Shown here: positions 1-6,019 of the stretch, in pieces
How the letters are laid out: every line of letters begins with the position of its first letter
Numbering within the stretch: the stretch's first letter is position 1
Origin: Pseudolysinimonas_A sp041984585
GTDB taxonomy: Bacteria; Actinomycetota; Actinomycetes; Actinomycetales; Microbacteriaceae
Length of the DNA: 8,958 bases
NCBI GenBank assembly: GCA_041984585.1
Contig: JBHIXX010000058.1
Coordinates: 1-8,958 of the forward strand
Direction: 5' to 3'
Notes under the pieces: generated by a model
Databases searched by the model: none
What the model was told of the DNA's origin: nothing
What the model saw: only the letters and a program-made list of their open reading frames with translations
Program-made: the position numbers and the translations under genes

Positions 1-127
1 CGATCCGAGACAGCCCGCCGAGCAGCACTCCCCGCCTGGCTGCACTTCTACAATCAGCACCGGCCCCACACGGCCATCGGCAAGCTCCCGCCCATCACAC
101 GCCTCAACAACGTTCCTGGGCAGTACA
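1..127 (+). mobile_element. Right end of an IS481-family insertion sequence
   Basis: The element enters from the left edge and its right terminus is placed at 127, where the sequence ends in CAGTACA. Elements of this family end in 5'-TGT...ACA-3', and the reverse complement here starts TGTACTGCCC, a plausible terminal inverted repeat. The transposase reading frame runs through this terminal repeat. The boundary is inferred from the family's terminal bases and from the adjacent CTAG target motif. The matching left end is outside the window. Confidence 0.65.
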
Positions 128-132
128 GCTAG
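1..132 (+). CDS. IS481-family transposase, C-terminal end (partial)
   Basis: The first 43 codons visible end at TAG (130-132) and are open at the left edge. They read as the C-terminal tail of a DDE transposase of the IS481 family: the stretch LPAWLHFYNQHRPHTAIGKL (codons 10-29), followed by PPITRLNNVPGQYS, matches the usual ending of this family (tryptophan, YN-x-x-RPH, then PP-x-x-R-x-NN and GQY). The catalytic residues lie outside the window, so activity cannot be judged. The gene converges on the AraC-type regulator, and the two stop codons overlap. The last in-element codon is AGC or the one before it; the stop itself seems to come from target DNA (see 128-133). The family call is strong; intactness of the element is unknown. 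Confidence 0.85.
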   Translation, partial: RSETARRAALPAWLHFYNQHRPHTAIGKLPPITRLNNVPGQYS

Positions 133-133
133 C
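128..133. repeat. Putative 6-bp target site (GCTAGC) of the IS481-type insertion
   Basis: Immediately after the proposed IS end is the palindrome GCTAGC. IS481 of Bordetella is known to insert at NCTAGN and to duplicate six bases, which fits exactly. The hexamer contains the TAG stop of the transposase on the plus strand (130-132) and the TAG stop of the AraC regulator on the minus strand (131-129). The second copy would lie beyond the left edge, so the duplication itself is not observed. Confidence 0.55.
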
Positions 134-1124
134 CCGACCGCGCGCCGCGGAAAGCGAGCGGCGTCATGCCGCTGTGCGCGCGGAACGCCCGCGAGAAGGC
201 GCTCTGGTCGGCGAACCCGGTGAGGAACGCGACCTCGCCGAGCGAGGTGTCCGAGCGTGAGAGCAGCCCCTCGGCGAGGTCGAGTTGGGCCCGGCGGGCG
301 ACATCCTGGAACGAGACGCCCTCGTCGGCCAGTCGGCGGTGCAGGGTGCGTTCGCTGACGCCGAGCCGCCGGGCGATGTGGGCGCGCCGGGGAACGCCGT
401 CGGGCAGCGAGTCGGCGACGGCCGCGTAGACCCGGGCGCGCAGCGAGCGCTCGGCGCTCGACCGCTTCAGCTCGTCGAGCTGGGCCAGCAGGAACACCGA
501 GAGCCCCTCGTCGGCGAGGCGGGCCGGGGTGTCGAGGGTCTCGCGGGTGAACCGGATGCCGTTGCGGTCGGCGCCGAAGTCCACCGGACAGCCGAAGAAC
601 TCGCGGTGCTCGACGTCGGAGCCGGGCGACGGATGCCGGAACGAGACCCGCACCGGGCGGATGCGCACCCCGGTGATCTGCCGGAGCACCGAGACCACCG
701 CGCCGAACGCGCACTCGTTGGCGAGCTGCGATCCGCGCCGGCTGCTGGGCCGGGACATCACCATCTCCGGATCGTCGCCGTCGCGCAGCTCGTACTCGAG
801 GGTGTCGCTGAGCACCAGGATGTAGCGGGAGAGGCGCAGCAGGGCGTCCCGCGCCGTCGACGCCGTCTTCAGTCCCAGGCCGAGGGCGCCGAGGTCGTCC
901 GGGCGCAGCAGGGTCGCGTAACGCAGCGGCAGCCCGTGGTCGTCGGCCGGCGTGACCCGCTCGAGCAGGTCGTAGTAGGCCTCGCCGGCCACCACCTCCT
1001 TGGCCGCGTCGAGCTGCGACGCCGTCGGCGACAGCCCCACGCTGCGCAGCAGGTCGTCGCGGGAGTCGCCGCTGCGCGCGGCCTCGACGACGCGCCGGAT
1101 GACCGGCCCGCGGATCACGCTCAC
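129..1124 (-). CDS. AraC-family transcriptional regulator (Arabinose_bd type)
   Basis: A 331-residue regulator with the usual length and layout of the OruR/FeaR-like AraC group: an N-terminal ligand-sensing region (about 15-200, Arabinose_bd-like) and a C-terminal pair of helix-turn-helix motifs. HTH 1 lies at about 247-267 (HIARRLGVSERTLHRRL) and HTH 2 at about 294-326, with the family signature GFADQSAFSRAFRAHSGMTP. The start chosen is GTG at 1124, preceded at a good distance by GGGGAGGA (minus strand of 1128-1135). The same frame stays open to 1526, but that extension is arginine/proline-rich and overlaps the divergent membrane-protein gene, so it is rejected. A second GTG two codons in (1118) is a less likely start. 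The gene is divergent from the 1301-3388 cluster and is the obvious candidate to control it. The inducer cannot be read from the sequence. The 3' end abuts an insertion element, but the protein ends normally. Confidence 0.9.
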   Translation of the reverse strand: MSVIRGPVIRRVVEAARSGDSRDDLLRSVGLSPTASQLDAAKEVVAGEAYYDLLERVTPADDHGLPLRYATLLRPDDLGALGLGLKTASTARDALLRLSRYILVLSDTLEYELRDGDDPEMVMSRPSSRRGSQLANECAFGAVVSVLRQITGVRIRPVRVSFRHPSPGSDVEHREFFGCPVDFGADRNGIRFTRETLDTPARLADEGLSVFLLAQLDELKRSSAERSLRARVYAAVADSLPDGVPRRAHIARRLGVSERTLHRRLADEGVSFQDVARRAQLDLAEGLLSRSDTSLGEVAFLTGFADQSAFSRAFRAHSGMTPLAFRGARSG

Positions 1125-1146
1125 TCGTCCTCCCCGTCCGCACGGC

Positions 1147-1152
1147 ACTGTA
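1147..1152 (-). promoter_or_regulatory. Candidate -10 element of the AraC regulator gene
   Basis: On the minus strand this reads TACAGT within GATACAGTGCC, a TANNNT-type actinobacterial -10. It lies 22 bases upstream of the GTG, giving a leader of about 15 nt that just holds the ribosome site. No convincing -35 hexamer was found. Moderate-to-low confidence. Confidence 0.4.
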
Positions 1153-1255
1153 TCGGGCGCGGTCGCGGGGCTCGCCAGGGCGGCGCCGTCGCCGGGTGGC
1201 CGCGAGTGCACAGAACGCGGCCGGAACCGGCAATCCGCGGGAGGGGGCCGATTCC

Positions 1256-1261
1256 TACCGT
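1256..1261 (+). promoter_or_regulatory. Candidate -10 element for the 1301-3388 cluster
   Basis: TACCGT fits the TANNNT consensus and lies 39 bases upstream of the ATG at 1301, leaving room for the ribosome site AAGGAGG just before that start. No clear -35 is seen. The 176-bp divergent gap also holds GCCGG-AA-CCGGC (1220-1231) and three CGGAA(C/T) copies at 1222, 1268 and 1277, which could be regulator sites but may be chance in GC-rich DNA. Confidence 0.3.
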
Positions 1262-1300
1262 CGAGAGCGGAACATCCGGAATCGACACAAGGAGGACACC

Positions 1301-1711
1301 ATGACATTCCGGCAGAAGAGCGGCTGGGCGACGATCGGCGCGCTGGCCCTGGCATTCGGCTCCTACGCCGTGGCGGTGGCGCTGCGGGTGCTGACCGTCG
1401 GCGTCGGGCGCACCGAGTATCTCGACCTGCTCGTCTGGGCGGTGGTGGCGCTGGTCGCCGTGATCGCGGTCGCGCACATCGTGCTCGCCGTGGTCGACCG
1501 TCCCGCCCGCGCCGACTGGGTCTCAACCGCCGCCCGCCAGCCGGGCTGGGCGATCCTCGCCGCGGGCGCGATCCTCGCGATCGGGCTGACGGTCACCGGG
1601 GTCGACGGGTTCTGGGTCGCCCAGACGCTCATCGCCGCCCTCGTGGCCGGCGAGGTGGCATCCGCGACGACGCAGATCGCGGCCGAGCGGACGGGGGCGC
1701 GCCGTGGCTGA
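1301..1711 (+). CDS. Small four-helix membrane protein, unknown function
   Basis: A 136-residue integral membrane protein. Four hydrophobic segments are visible at about residues 9-31, 43-65, 83-101 and 104-125, joined by short polar loops; the C-terminus is polar and basic (ERTGARRG). No catalytic motif or family signature is recognised. The ATG at 1301 is chosen because AAGGAGG sits directly upstream at proper spacing and the hydrophobic helix starts soon after; the frame is open back to 1196, but that part is polar and lacks a ribosome site. The stop overlaps the start of the DUF4386 gene by eight bases, so the two are very probably translationally coupled. By context it may be a partner of that membrane protein. 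Its function is not known. Confidence 0.8.
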   Translation: MTFRQKSGWATIGALALAFGSYAVAVALRVLTVGVGRTEYLDLLVWAVVALVAVIAVAHIVLAVVDRPARADWVSTAARQPGWAILAAGAILAIGLTVTGVDGFWVAQTLIAALVAGEVASATTQIAAERTGARRG

Positions 1712-2429
1712 CGACACGACCGGCCGCCTGCGCCGACTCGCCCGGACGGCGGGCGTGCTCTACCTCGCGATCTTCGTGATCTACCCGCTGTCGACTGCGG
1801 TGCGCGGGTCGCTCGTGGTCCCCGGCGACGCCGCGGCGACCGCCGAGAACATCCGCGCCGACGAGCTGCTGTTCCGCCTCGGGATGGCGGGGGAGGCGTC
1901 GATCGTGCTGATCGAGATCGCCCTCGCCGCCGTGCTCTACGTGCTGCTGCGTCCGGTGAGCCGCGCCGGCTCGCTCGCCGCGGCGCTCGCCCGGGTGTCG
2001 GAGGGCGTGGTGATGGCCTCCGGAAACGTGGTGACGAGCATCCTCACCCTGGGTGCCCTCGGTGGGACGCTCGCCGTTCTCGGCGGTGGTGAGGCCGAGG
2101 CGCTCGCCCTGCTCTTCCAGGAGGCGAACCCGTCGATCGTGCTCGTCTGGGGGCTGTTCTTCGGACTGTCCCTGGTGCTCACCGGCTGGCTCGTCATCCG
2201 CTCCGGCTTCCTGCCGCGCGTCCCCGGCGCGCTGCTGGCGCTCGCCGGCCTCGGCTACCTGGTGCAGAGCTTCGGGGTGCTCGTCGCCCCCACGCTCGCG
2301 GGTCCGCTCGAGATCGTCGTCATCGTGCTGGCGATCCCCGGCGAGCTCGTGTTCGCTCTCTGGCTGCTGATCAAGGGCGTCGATGCGGCGGCCTGGAGGC
2401 GGCGCGCGGATGAGGGGGCTCCGCTGTGA
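1704..2429 (+). CDS. DUF4386 family membrane protein
   Basis: A 241-residue multi-spanning protein with about six hydrophobic segments (near 14-34, 60-82, 96-125, 143-166, 172-194 and 200-223). The N-terminal half has the DUF4386 pattern: an R-x-AGVLYLAIF start, then VPGDAAATAENIRADELLFRLG at about 39-60, then the LYVLLRPV helix end. The family has no established biochemical role, so none is claimed. The start is GTG at 1704, inside the end of the preceding gene, and fits the family N-terminus. The stop overlaps a possible GTG start (2426) of the next frame. It belongs to the 1301-3388 cluster divergent from the AraC regulator; DUF4386 genes beside regulators and oxidoreductases are a plausible stress-response arrangement, which is inference. 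Confidence 0.8.
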   Translation: MADDTTGRLRRLARTAGVLYLAIFVIYPLSTAVRGSLVVPGDAAATAENIRADELLFRLGMAGEASIVLIEIALAAVLYVLLRPVSRAGSLAAALARVSEGVVMASGNVVTSILTLGALGGTLAVLGGGEAEALALLFQEANPSIVLVWGLFFGLSLVLTGWLVIRSGFLPRVPGALLALAGLGYLVQSFGVLVAPTLAGPLEIVVIVLAIPGELVFALWLLIKGVDAAAWRRRADEGAPL

Positions 2430-2494
2430 GCGCCCGATCCGCCGAATCCGCGGCAGCCGCCCCCGTCCAGAATGAACCCGAAGGAGCACCCACC

Positions 2495-3388
2495 ATGAAG
2501 GCCATCCGCACCCGGCGACCCGGTGCCATCTCGCAGCTGGAGCTCGTCGACACGCCCGTGCCCGCTCCGGCGTCCGCACAGATCCGGGTGCGCGTGCACG
2601 CGACATCCGTCACCCGCGGTGACGCGGTGCTGCGCAAAATGCCGACCCTGCTGCTGCGGTTGTTCCGCGTGCCCGCGAAGCCGGTTCTCGGGCACGAGTT
2701 CGCCGGCGTGGTCGACGCGCTCGGCGACGACGCGGTCGGATTCGCGCCCGGAGCGCGGGTGTTCGGCTCGACGTCGGGCACCCCGCACGGGGCGCACGCC
2801 GAGTTCGTGATCGTCGACGCCGACGGGCTGGTCGTCGAGATCCCCGACCACGTCGGGTTCGACGAGGCCGCCCCGGTGCCGATCGGGGCGATGACGGCGC
2901 TGCACTTCCTCGACGAGGCCGGCGTCGCCGCCGGACGCAGCGTTCTGGTGAACGGCGCGTCCGGCAGCGTCGGCAGCTACGCGGTGCAGATCGCACGCGC
3001 TCGCGGGGCGCACGTCACCGCGGTGTGCTCGGGACGCAACGCGCAGCTCGCGCTCGACCTCGGCGCCGACGAGGTGATCGACCACACCGCGACCGACGTC
3101 GCGCGCCTCGATCGTCGCTTCGACGTGGTGTTCGATGCGGTCGGCACCCTGAAGAAGGGCGCGGCCTCGCGGCTGCTCGCCGACGGCGGGAGCTTCGTCA
3201 CCATCCGCACGCAGCGCGACGAGACGCTCGAGGAGCTGCTCGAGGTGCGCGACCTGCTCGCGTCCGGCTCCCTGCGCGCCGTCATCGACCGGGAGTTCCC
3301 GCTGGAGCGGATCCCGGAGGCGCACGAACTCGTCGAGAGCCGGCGCAAGCGCGGCAACGTGCTCATCCGGGTCGTCGCCGACGGCTGA
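2495..3388 (+). CDS. MDR-superfamily NAD(P)-dependent oxidoreductase (quinone reductase-like)
   Basis: A 297-residue medium-chain dehydrogenase/reductase. The N-terminal GroES-like domain holds GHEFAGVV (66-73) and the Rossmann domain holds the nucleotide-binding motif VNGASGSVGSYAVQIAR (152-168), followed by ADEVIDH (191-197) and FDVVFDAVG (209-217). There is no Cys/His catalytic or structural zinc cluster, so it belongs with the zinc-free quinone oxidoreductase-like members that transfer hydride from NAD(P)H to quinones or enones; the substrate is unknown. It is slightly shorter than the usual 310-330 residues. The ATG at 2495 is chosen because AAGGAG (2481-2486) precedes it and MKAIRTRRPG is a typical family N-terminus. 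An alternative GTG at 2426 overlaps the previous stop and would add a 23-residue low-complexity leader. It is the last gene of the cluster. Confidence 0.88.
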   Translation: MKAIRTRRPGAISQLELVDTPVPAPASAQIRVRVHATSVTRGDAVLRKMPTLLLRLFRVPAKPVLGHEFAGVVDALGDDAVGFAPGARVFGSTSGTPHGAHAEFVIVDADGLVVEIPDHVGFDEAAPVPIGAMTALHFLDEAGVAAGRSVLVNGASGSVGSYAVQIARARGAHVTAVCSGRNAQLALDLGADEVIDHTATDVARLDRRFDVVFDAVGTLKKGAASRLLADGGSFVTIRTQRDETLEELLEVRDLLASGSLRAVIDREFPLERIPEAHELVESRRKRGNVLIRVVADG

Positions 3389-3396
3389 GATCCCGA

Positions 3397-3480
3397 GGCC
3401 GCGGCTCCCCGATGCCGCCGGTTCCGTTCCTCCCCATCGGAGGCGGCGTCGGCGGTCCACCGGATCGGGGAGTCGCGGCC
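3397..3480 (+). other. Long imperfect hairpin downstream of the oxidoreductase gene
   Basis: A 17-base arm at 3397-3413 pairs with 3464-3480 with a single internal G-U wobble in plus-strand RNA. After a four-base bulge (3414-3417) the stem continues with CCGGT (3418-3422) against ACCGG (3459-3463). Inside the loop is a smaller hairpin, CCTCC (3429-3433) with GGAGG (3439-3443). The structure starts eight bases after the oxidoreductase stop and ends 52 bases before ssb. It could terminate the upstream cluster, though no T-run follows, or form a structured leader for ssb. On the minus strand the wobble would become an A-C mismatch, which favours a plus-strand RNA. Confidence 0.55.
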
Positions 3481-3532
3481 GCCGCGCGCGTCGGCGGGGG
3501 AGCGTGGCGGCATCCGATCCGAAGGAGACGCC

Positions 3533-4021
3533 ATGACCGACCTGCTCACCCTCACCGGCCTCGTCGCGACCGAACCGCGACACCTCGTCACGAGCGACGG
3601 GCTGCCGATCACCTCGTTCCGCCTCGCCTCCACCCAGCGCCGCTTCGACCGCGCCGAGCAGAAGTGGATCGACGGCGAGACCAACTGGTACACGATCACG
3701 TGCTTCCGCCAATTGGCGATCAACGTGTCGTCGTCGATCGACAAGGGCAACCGCGTCGTCGTGACCGGGCGCCTGCGCATCCGCGACTGGACGTCGGGCG
3801 AGAAGGCGGGCACCACCGTCGAGGTCGACGCGGATGCCGTCGGCCACGACCTCGCCTGGGGCACCGCCGTCTACACCCGATCCGTCTCGGCACGGGCGGC
3901 GTCGGACGGCGAGACCGCGGGAGCGACCCACGAAGATGCGACGGGCGCGGGCGACGAGGCGGACGGCGCGTCGGACTCCGCCTCCGCGTCGGCCGACGAC
4001 CGGGTGCCGATCCCGTTCTGA
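3533..4021 (+). CDS. ssb: Single-stranded DNA-binding protein
   Basis: A 162-residue SSB that coats single-stranded DNA in replication, repair or recombination. The OB fold spans about 1-112, with the expected pattern: LTGLVATEPR (7-16), ITSFRLASTQR (26-36), WYTITCFRQLA (52-62), then KGNRVVVTGRLRIRDW (71-86). Tryptophans at 45, 52, 86 and 109 could stack on DNA. A disordered acidic, alanine/serine-rich linker (113-154) leads to the tip DDRVPIPF. The C-terminal PF is kept, but the acidic patch just before it is weaker than in the canonical DDDIPF tip. The ATG is preceded by GAAGGAG (3521-3527). This form may be a second, specialised SSB rather than the replicative one normally found beside rpsF/rpsR, neither of which is nearby. 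It converges on the osmoprotectant operon. Confidence 0.92.
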   Translation: MTDLLTLTGLVATEPRHLVTSDGLPITSFRLASTQRRFDRAEQKWIDGETNWYTITCFRQLAINVSSSIDKGNRVVVTGRLRIRDWTSGEKAGTTVEVDADAVGHDLAWGTAVYTRSVSARAASDGETAGATHEDATGAGDEADGASDSASASADDRVPIPF

Positions 4022-4038
4022 CCCCCGCCGGGAACGAC

Positions 4039-4072
4039 GAAGCGCCGACCGCCCGAGGGCGGCCGGCGCTTC
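4039..4072. terminator. Bidirectional hairpin terminator between ssb and opuAC
   Basis: Arms of 16 bases (4039-4054 and 4057-4072) form a GC-rich stem around a tiny GA centre. In minus-strand RNA the single irregular pair is a G-U wobble; in plus-strand RNA it is an A-C mismatch. This suggests it serves mainly the opuA operon. It sits 17 bases past the ssb stop and 17 bases past the opuAC stop. T-runs are poor on both sides, as is usual in high-GC actinobacteria. Confidence 0.75.
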
Positions 4073-4089
4073 GCACCGGGGACCGGTCG

Positions 4090-4983
4090 TCAGCTGGTGA
4101 GGCCGTCGACGTAGTCCTGGTTCTCGGTGATCCACTCGGCGACCAGCGGGCCGTAGTCGTCGGTGTCGTTCTCGGCGAACAGGAGGTTCTCCAGGTCGGC
4201 GAGCAGGGCGAGGTCCATCTCGAAGTCGCTCAGCCAGCCGGCGACCTCCGGGTACTCGTCCTCGAAGCCGGTGCGGCTGAAGATGTGGATGCCCTCCGCC
4301 GAACCGAGGCTGCCCTCGGGGTCCTCGAGGTTGCGGATCGGGTACGCGCCGTAGGCCCAGTGCGGCTCCCACAGGGTGACGACGATGTTCTCGCCGGCAC
4401 CGGTGGCCGCCTCGAGCTCGGTGAGCATCGCCGCGGTCGACGAGGTGGTGAAGTCCATCCCCTCGAGACCGTAGGTCGGGATGACCGAGTCCTCCATGGT
4501 CGCGGTGAGACCCGCGCCCGGCTCGATGCCGACGATCTGGTTGCCGAACGCGTCCGCGTTGTCGGCCAGCTCGGCGAGCGACGTGATCGGGGCGTCCTCG
4601 TTCACCGCGACGGTGAGCGCGGCGTCCTCGGTCCAGGTGCCCAGGTCGACGATGTCGTCGCCGAACTCTTCGAGGTACGCGGCGTGGGTGCCGGGCAGCC
4701 ACACGTCGGTCGTGAAGTCGTAGTCCCCGGTCGACAGGCCAGCGAACAGCGGCGCGACGTCCGCGTACTCGAGCGTGACGTCGTAGCCCTGCTCCTCGAG
4801 CACGGCCTTCCACAGCTCGGAGGTGGCGATGCCCTCTTCCCAGCCGTTGAACACCGCGAGGGTGATCGAGCCCATCGACTCGCCGCCGCCCTCGCCACCG
4901 GTGTCCTCGGCGGCGGTGCAGCCGGTCAGGGCGATCGCAGCCGCGGCCGGGGCCGCGAGGAGCGCGGAGATGCGCTTCTTCAT
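4090..4983 (-). CDS. opuAC: Glycine betaine/proline betaine ABC transporter substrate-binding lipoprotein
   Basis: A 297-residue solute-binding lipoprotein that captures quaternary-ammonium osmoprotectants outside the membrane. A basic N-terminus (MKKR), a hydrophobic core and the lipobox ALTGC place the lipidated cysteine at 22. The OpuAC fold is supported by NGWEEG (46-51), TTDVWLPGTH (91-100), GIEPGAG (152-158), and above all TLWEPHWAYG (203-212). Trp48, Trp95, Trp205 and Trp209 are candidates for the aromatic cage that holds the cationic head group. The ATG at 4983 is chosen because AAAGGA lies just upstream and a signal peptide follows directly. It is the last gene of the opuA operon, after a 103-nt hairpin-rich gap, and is followed by a terminator. 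The exact substrate range (glycine betaine, proline betaine, carnitine) cannot be read from the sequence. Confidence 0.92.
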   Translation of the reverse strand: MKKRISALLAAPAAAAIALTGCTAAEDTGGEGGGESMGSITLAVFNGWEEGIATSELWKAVLEEQGYDVTLEYADVAPLFAGLSTGDYDFTTDVWLPGTHAAYLEEFGDDIVDLGTWTEDAALTVAVNEDAPITSLAELADNADAFGNQIVGIEPGAGLTATMEDSVIPTYGLEGMDFTTSSTAAMLTELEAATGAGENIVVTLWEPHWAYGAYPIRNLEDPEGSLGSAEGIHIFSRTGFEDEYPEVAGWLSDFEMDLALLADLENLLFAENDTDDYGPLVAEWITENQDYVDGLTS

Positions 4984-5001
4984 GCTGTGTCCTTTCTCTG
5001 C

Positions 5002-5079
5002 GGCGCCGGGCGTCTCCCGGTGCCAGGGTGATGTCGCGCGTCGGGCGCGACGTCGGTCCACGGGCGCGAACGCCCGCGA
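5002..5079 (-). other. Three tandem hairpins in the opuAB-opuAC gap
   Basis: Read in the transcript direction, the gap holds a 9-bp stem with a UUCG loop (5079-5058, core CGGGCG-TTCG-CGCCCG, with two G-U pairs at its base). A perfect 7-bp stem with a five-base loop follows (5051-5033), then a 9-bp stem with one A-C mismatch (5024-5002). The last ends 18 bases before the opuAC ATG and leaves the ribosome site free. Such elements between transporter genes and their binding-protein gene often stabilise the downstream mRNA after processing, raising binding-protein levels. That role is inferred here. Confidence 0.5.
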
Positions 5080-5086
5080 GTCCAGG

Positions 5087-6019
5087 TCAGGCGCGCGCGC
5101 CCGCGGTCTCGGTCGACTCGGCGGCGGTCTCCGCCGGCGGCTCCGAACCGCGCACGGCGGCCACGCGGTCGCGGATCGTCGCCCACAGTCCCGCTCGTCG
5201 CCCGAACGCGTTGGTGAGCCGGTCGAGCAGGATCGCGAGGATCACCACCGACAGGCCGGCCTCCACGCCGAGCGCGGTGTCGAGGCGCCCCAGGCTGGCG
5301 ACGATCTCGCCGCCCAGACCGCCGGCGCCCACCAGGCCGGCGATGACGACCATCGACAGCGAGAGCATGATGATCTGGTTGACGCCCGCCATGATGGTCG
5401 GCAGCGCGAGCGGCAGCTGGATCTGGCGCAGGATGCGCCCCGGCGAGGCGCCGAACGCCTGGCCCGCCTCGACCACCTCGCGGTCCACGCCGCGCACACC
5501 CAGCTCGGTGAGTCGCACGCCGGGCGCCATCGCGAAGATGATCGTCGCGACGATGCCGGGGGCCACGCCCACGCGGAACAGCAGCAGGGCGGGGATCAGG
5601 TAGACGAACGCGGGCATCGTCTGCAGGAAGTCGAGCACGGGGCGCACGATGGTCGAGACCACCTGCGACTTCGCCGCCGCGATGCCGACCGGGATGCTGA
5701 CCAGCACCGCGAAGAAGGCCGCGACGAGGACGAGCGCGAGGGTGTCCATCGCGTTGTCCCACTGGTCGACCGCGACGATGAGCAGCAGCGACGCGGCGGA
5801 GCCGGCCCCGAACAGCCAGCCGCGGGCGAGCAGGGCGATGACGCCGATCACGATCACGATCACCCAGAACGGCGGCGTCACCAGCAGCCAGTTGAGCGCG
5901 TCGTAGAGGCCCAGGAAGATCGCGCGCAGCACCAGGAAGAACCCGGCGAAGTTCTCGACGACGAAGTCGACGCCGCCGTCGATCCAGTCGCCGATGGGGA
6001 TGCGGATGAAGTCGTCCAT
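5087..6019 (-). CDS. opuAB: Glycine betaine/proline betaine ABC transporter permease
   Basis: A 310-residue inner-membrane permease of the ProW/OpuAB type. Hydrophobic spans are visible near 22-38, 50-68, 74-86, 92-116, 138-166, 207-232 and 252-266. The conserved run LDFLQTMPAFVYLIPALLLF (129-148) and the EAA loop EAGQAFGASPGRILRQIQLP (184-203), which contacts the ATPase, are diagnostic. The start ATG (6019) overlaps the ATPase stop as TGATG, and GGAGA sits upstream, so coupled translation is expected. The only unusual part is a C-terminal tail of about 30 residues, alanine/glutamate/threonine-rich and charged (from about 281). OpuAB of Bacillus is about 282 residues and lacks such a tail. 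Two copies would form the pore. Confidence 0.93.
   Translation of the reverse strand: MDDFIRIPIGDWIDGGVDFVVENFAGFFLVLRAIFLGLYDALNWLLVTPPFWVIVIVIGVIALLARGWLFGAGSAASLLLIVAVDQWDNAMDTLALVLVAAFFAVLVSIPVGIAAAKSQVVSTIVRPVLDFLQTMPAFVYLIPALLLFRVGVAPGIVATIIFAMAPGVRLTELGVRGVDREVVEAGQAFGASPGRILRQIQLPLALPTIMAGVNQIIMLSLSMVVIAGLVGAGGLGGEIVASLGRLDTALGVEAGLSVVILAILLDRLTNAFGRRAGLWATIRDRVAAVRGSEPPAETAAESTETAGARA

Noticed and set aside
1125..1526. N-terminal extension of the AraC regulator
   Set aside because: The frame is open, but the sequence is Arg/Pro-rich, overlaps the divergent membrane-protein gene and its leader, and a good ribosome site precedes the GTG at 1124.
2255..4813. An 852-codon open frame on the minus strand
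   Set aside because: It lies antisense to the DUF4386, oxidoreductase and ssb genes and over opuAC in another frame. Its composition is dominated by Arg/Gly/His/Asp, as expected of a GC-rich shadow frame, and no family is recognisable.
3025..5031. A 668-codon open frame on the plus strand
   Set aside because: It covers the oxidoreductase and ssb genes in another frame and the antisense of opuAC. It is arginine- and repeat-like, has no domain, and its start has no ribosome site.
5088..5101. Short alternating GC run (GCGCGCGCGC) at the end of opuAB
   Set aside because: It encodes the Ala-Arg-Ala C-terminus of the permease. This length is common in high-GC coding DNA and is not treated as a repeat element.
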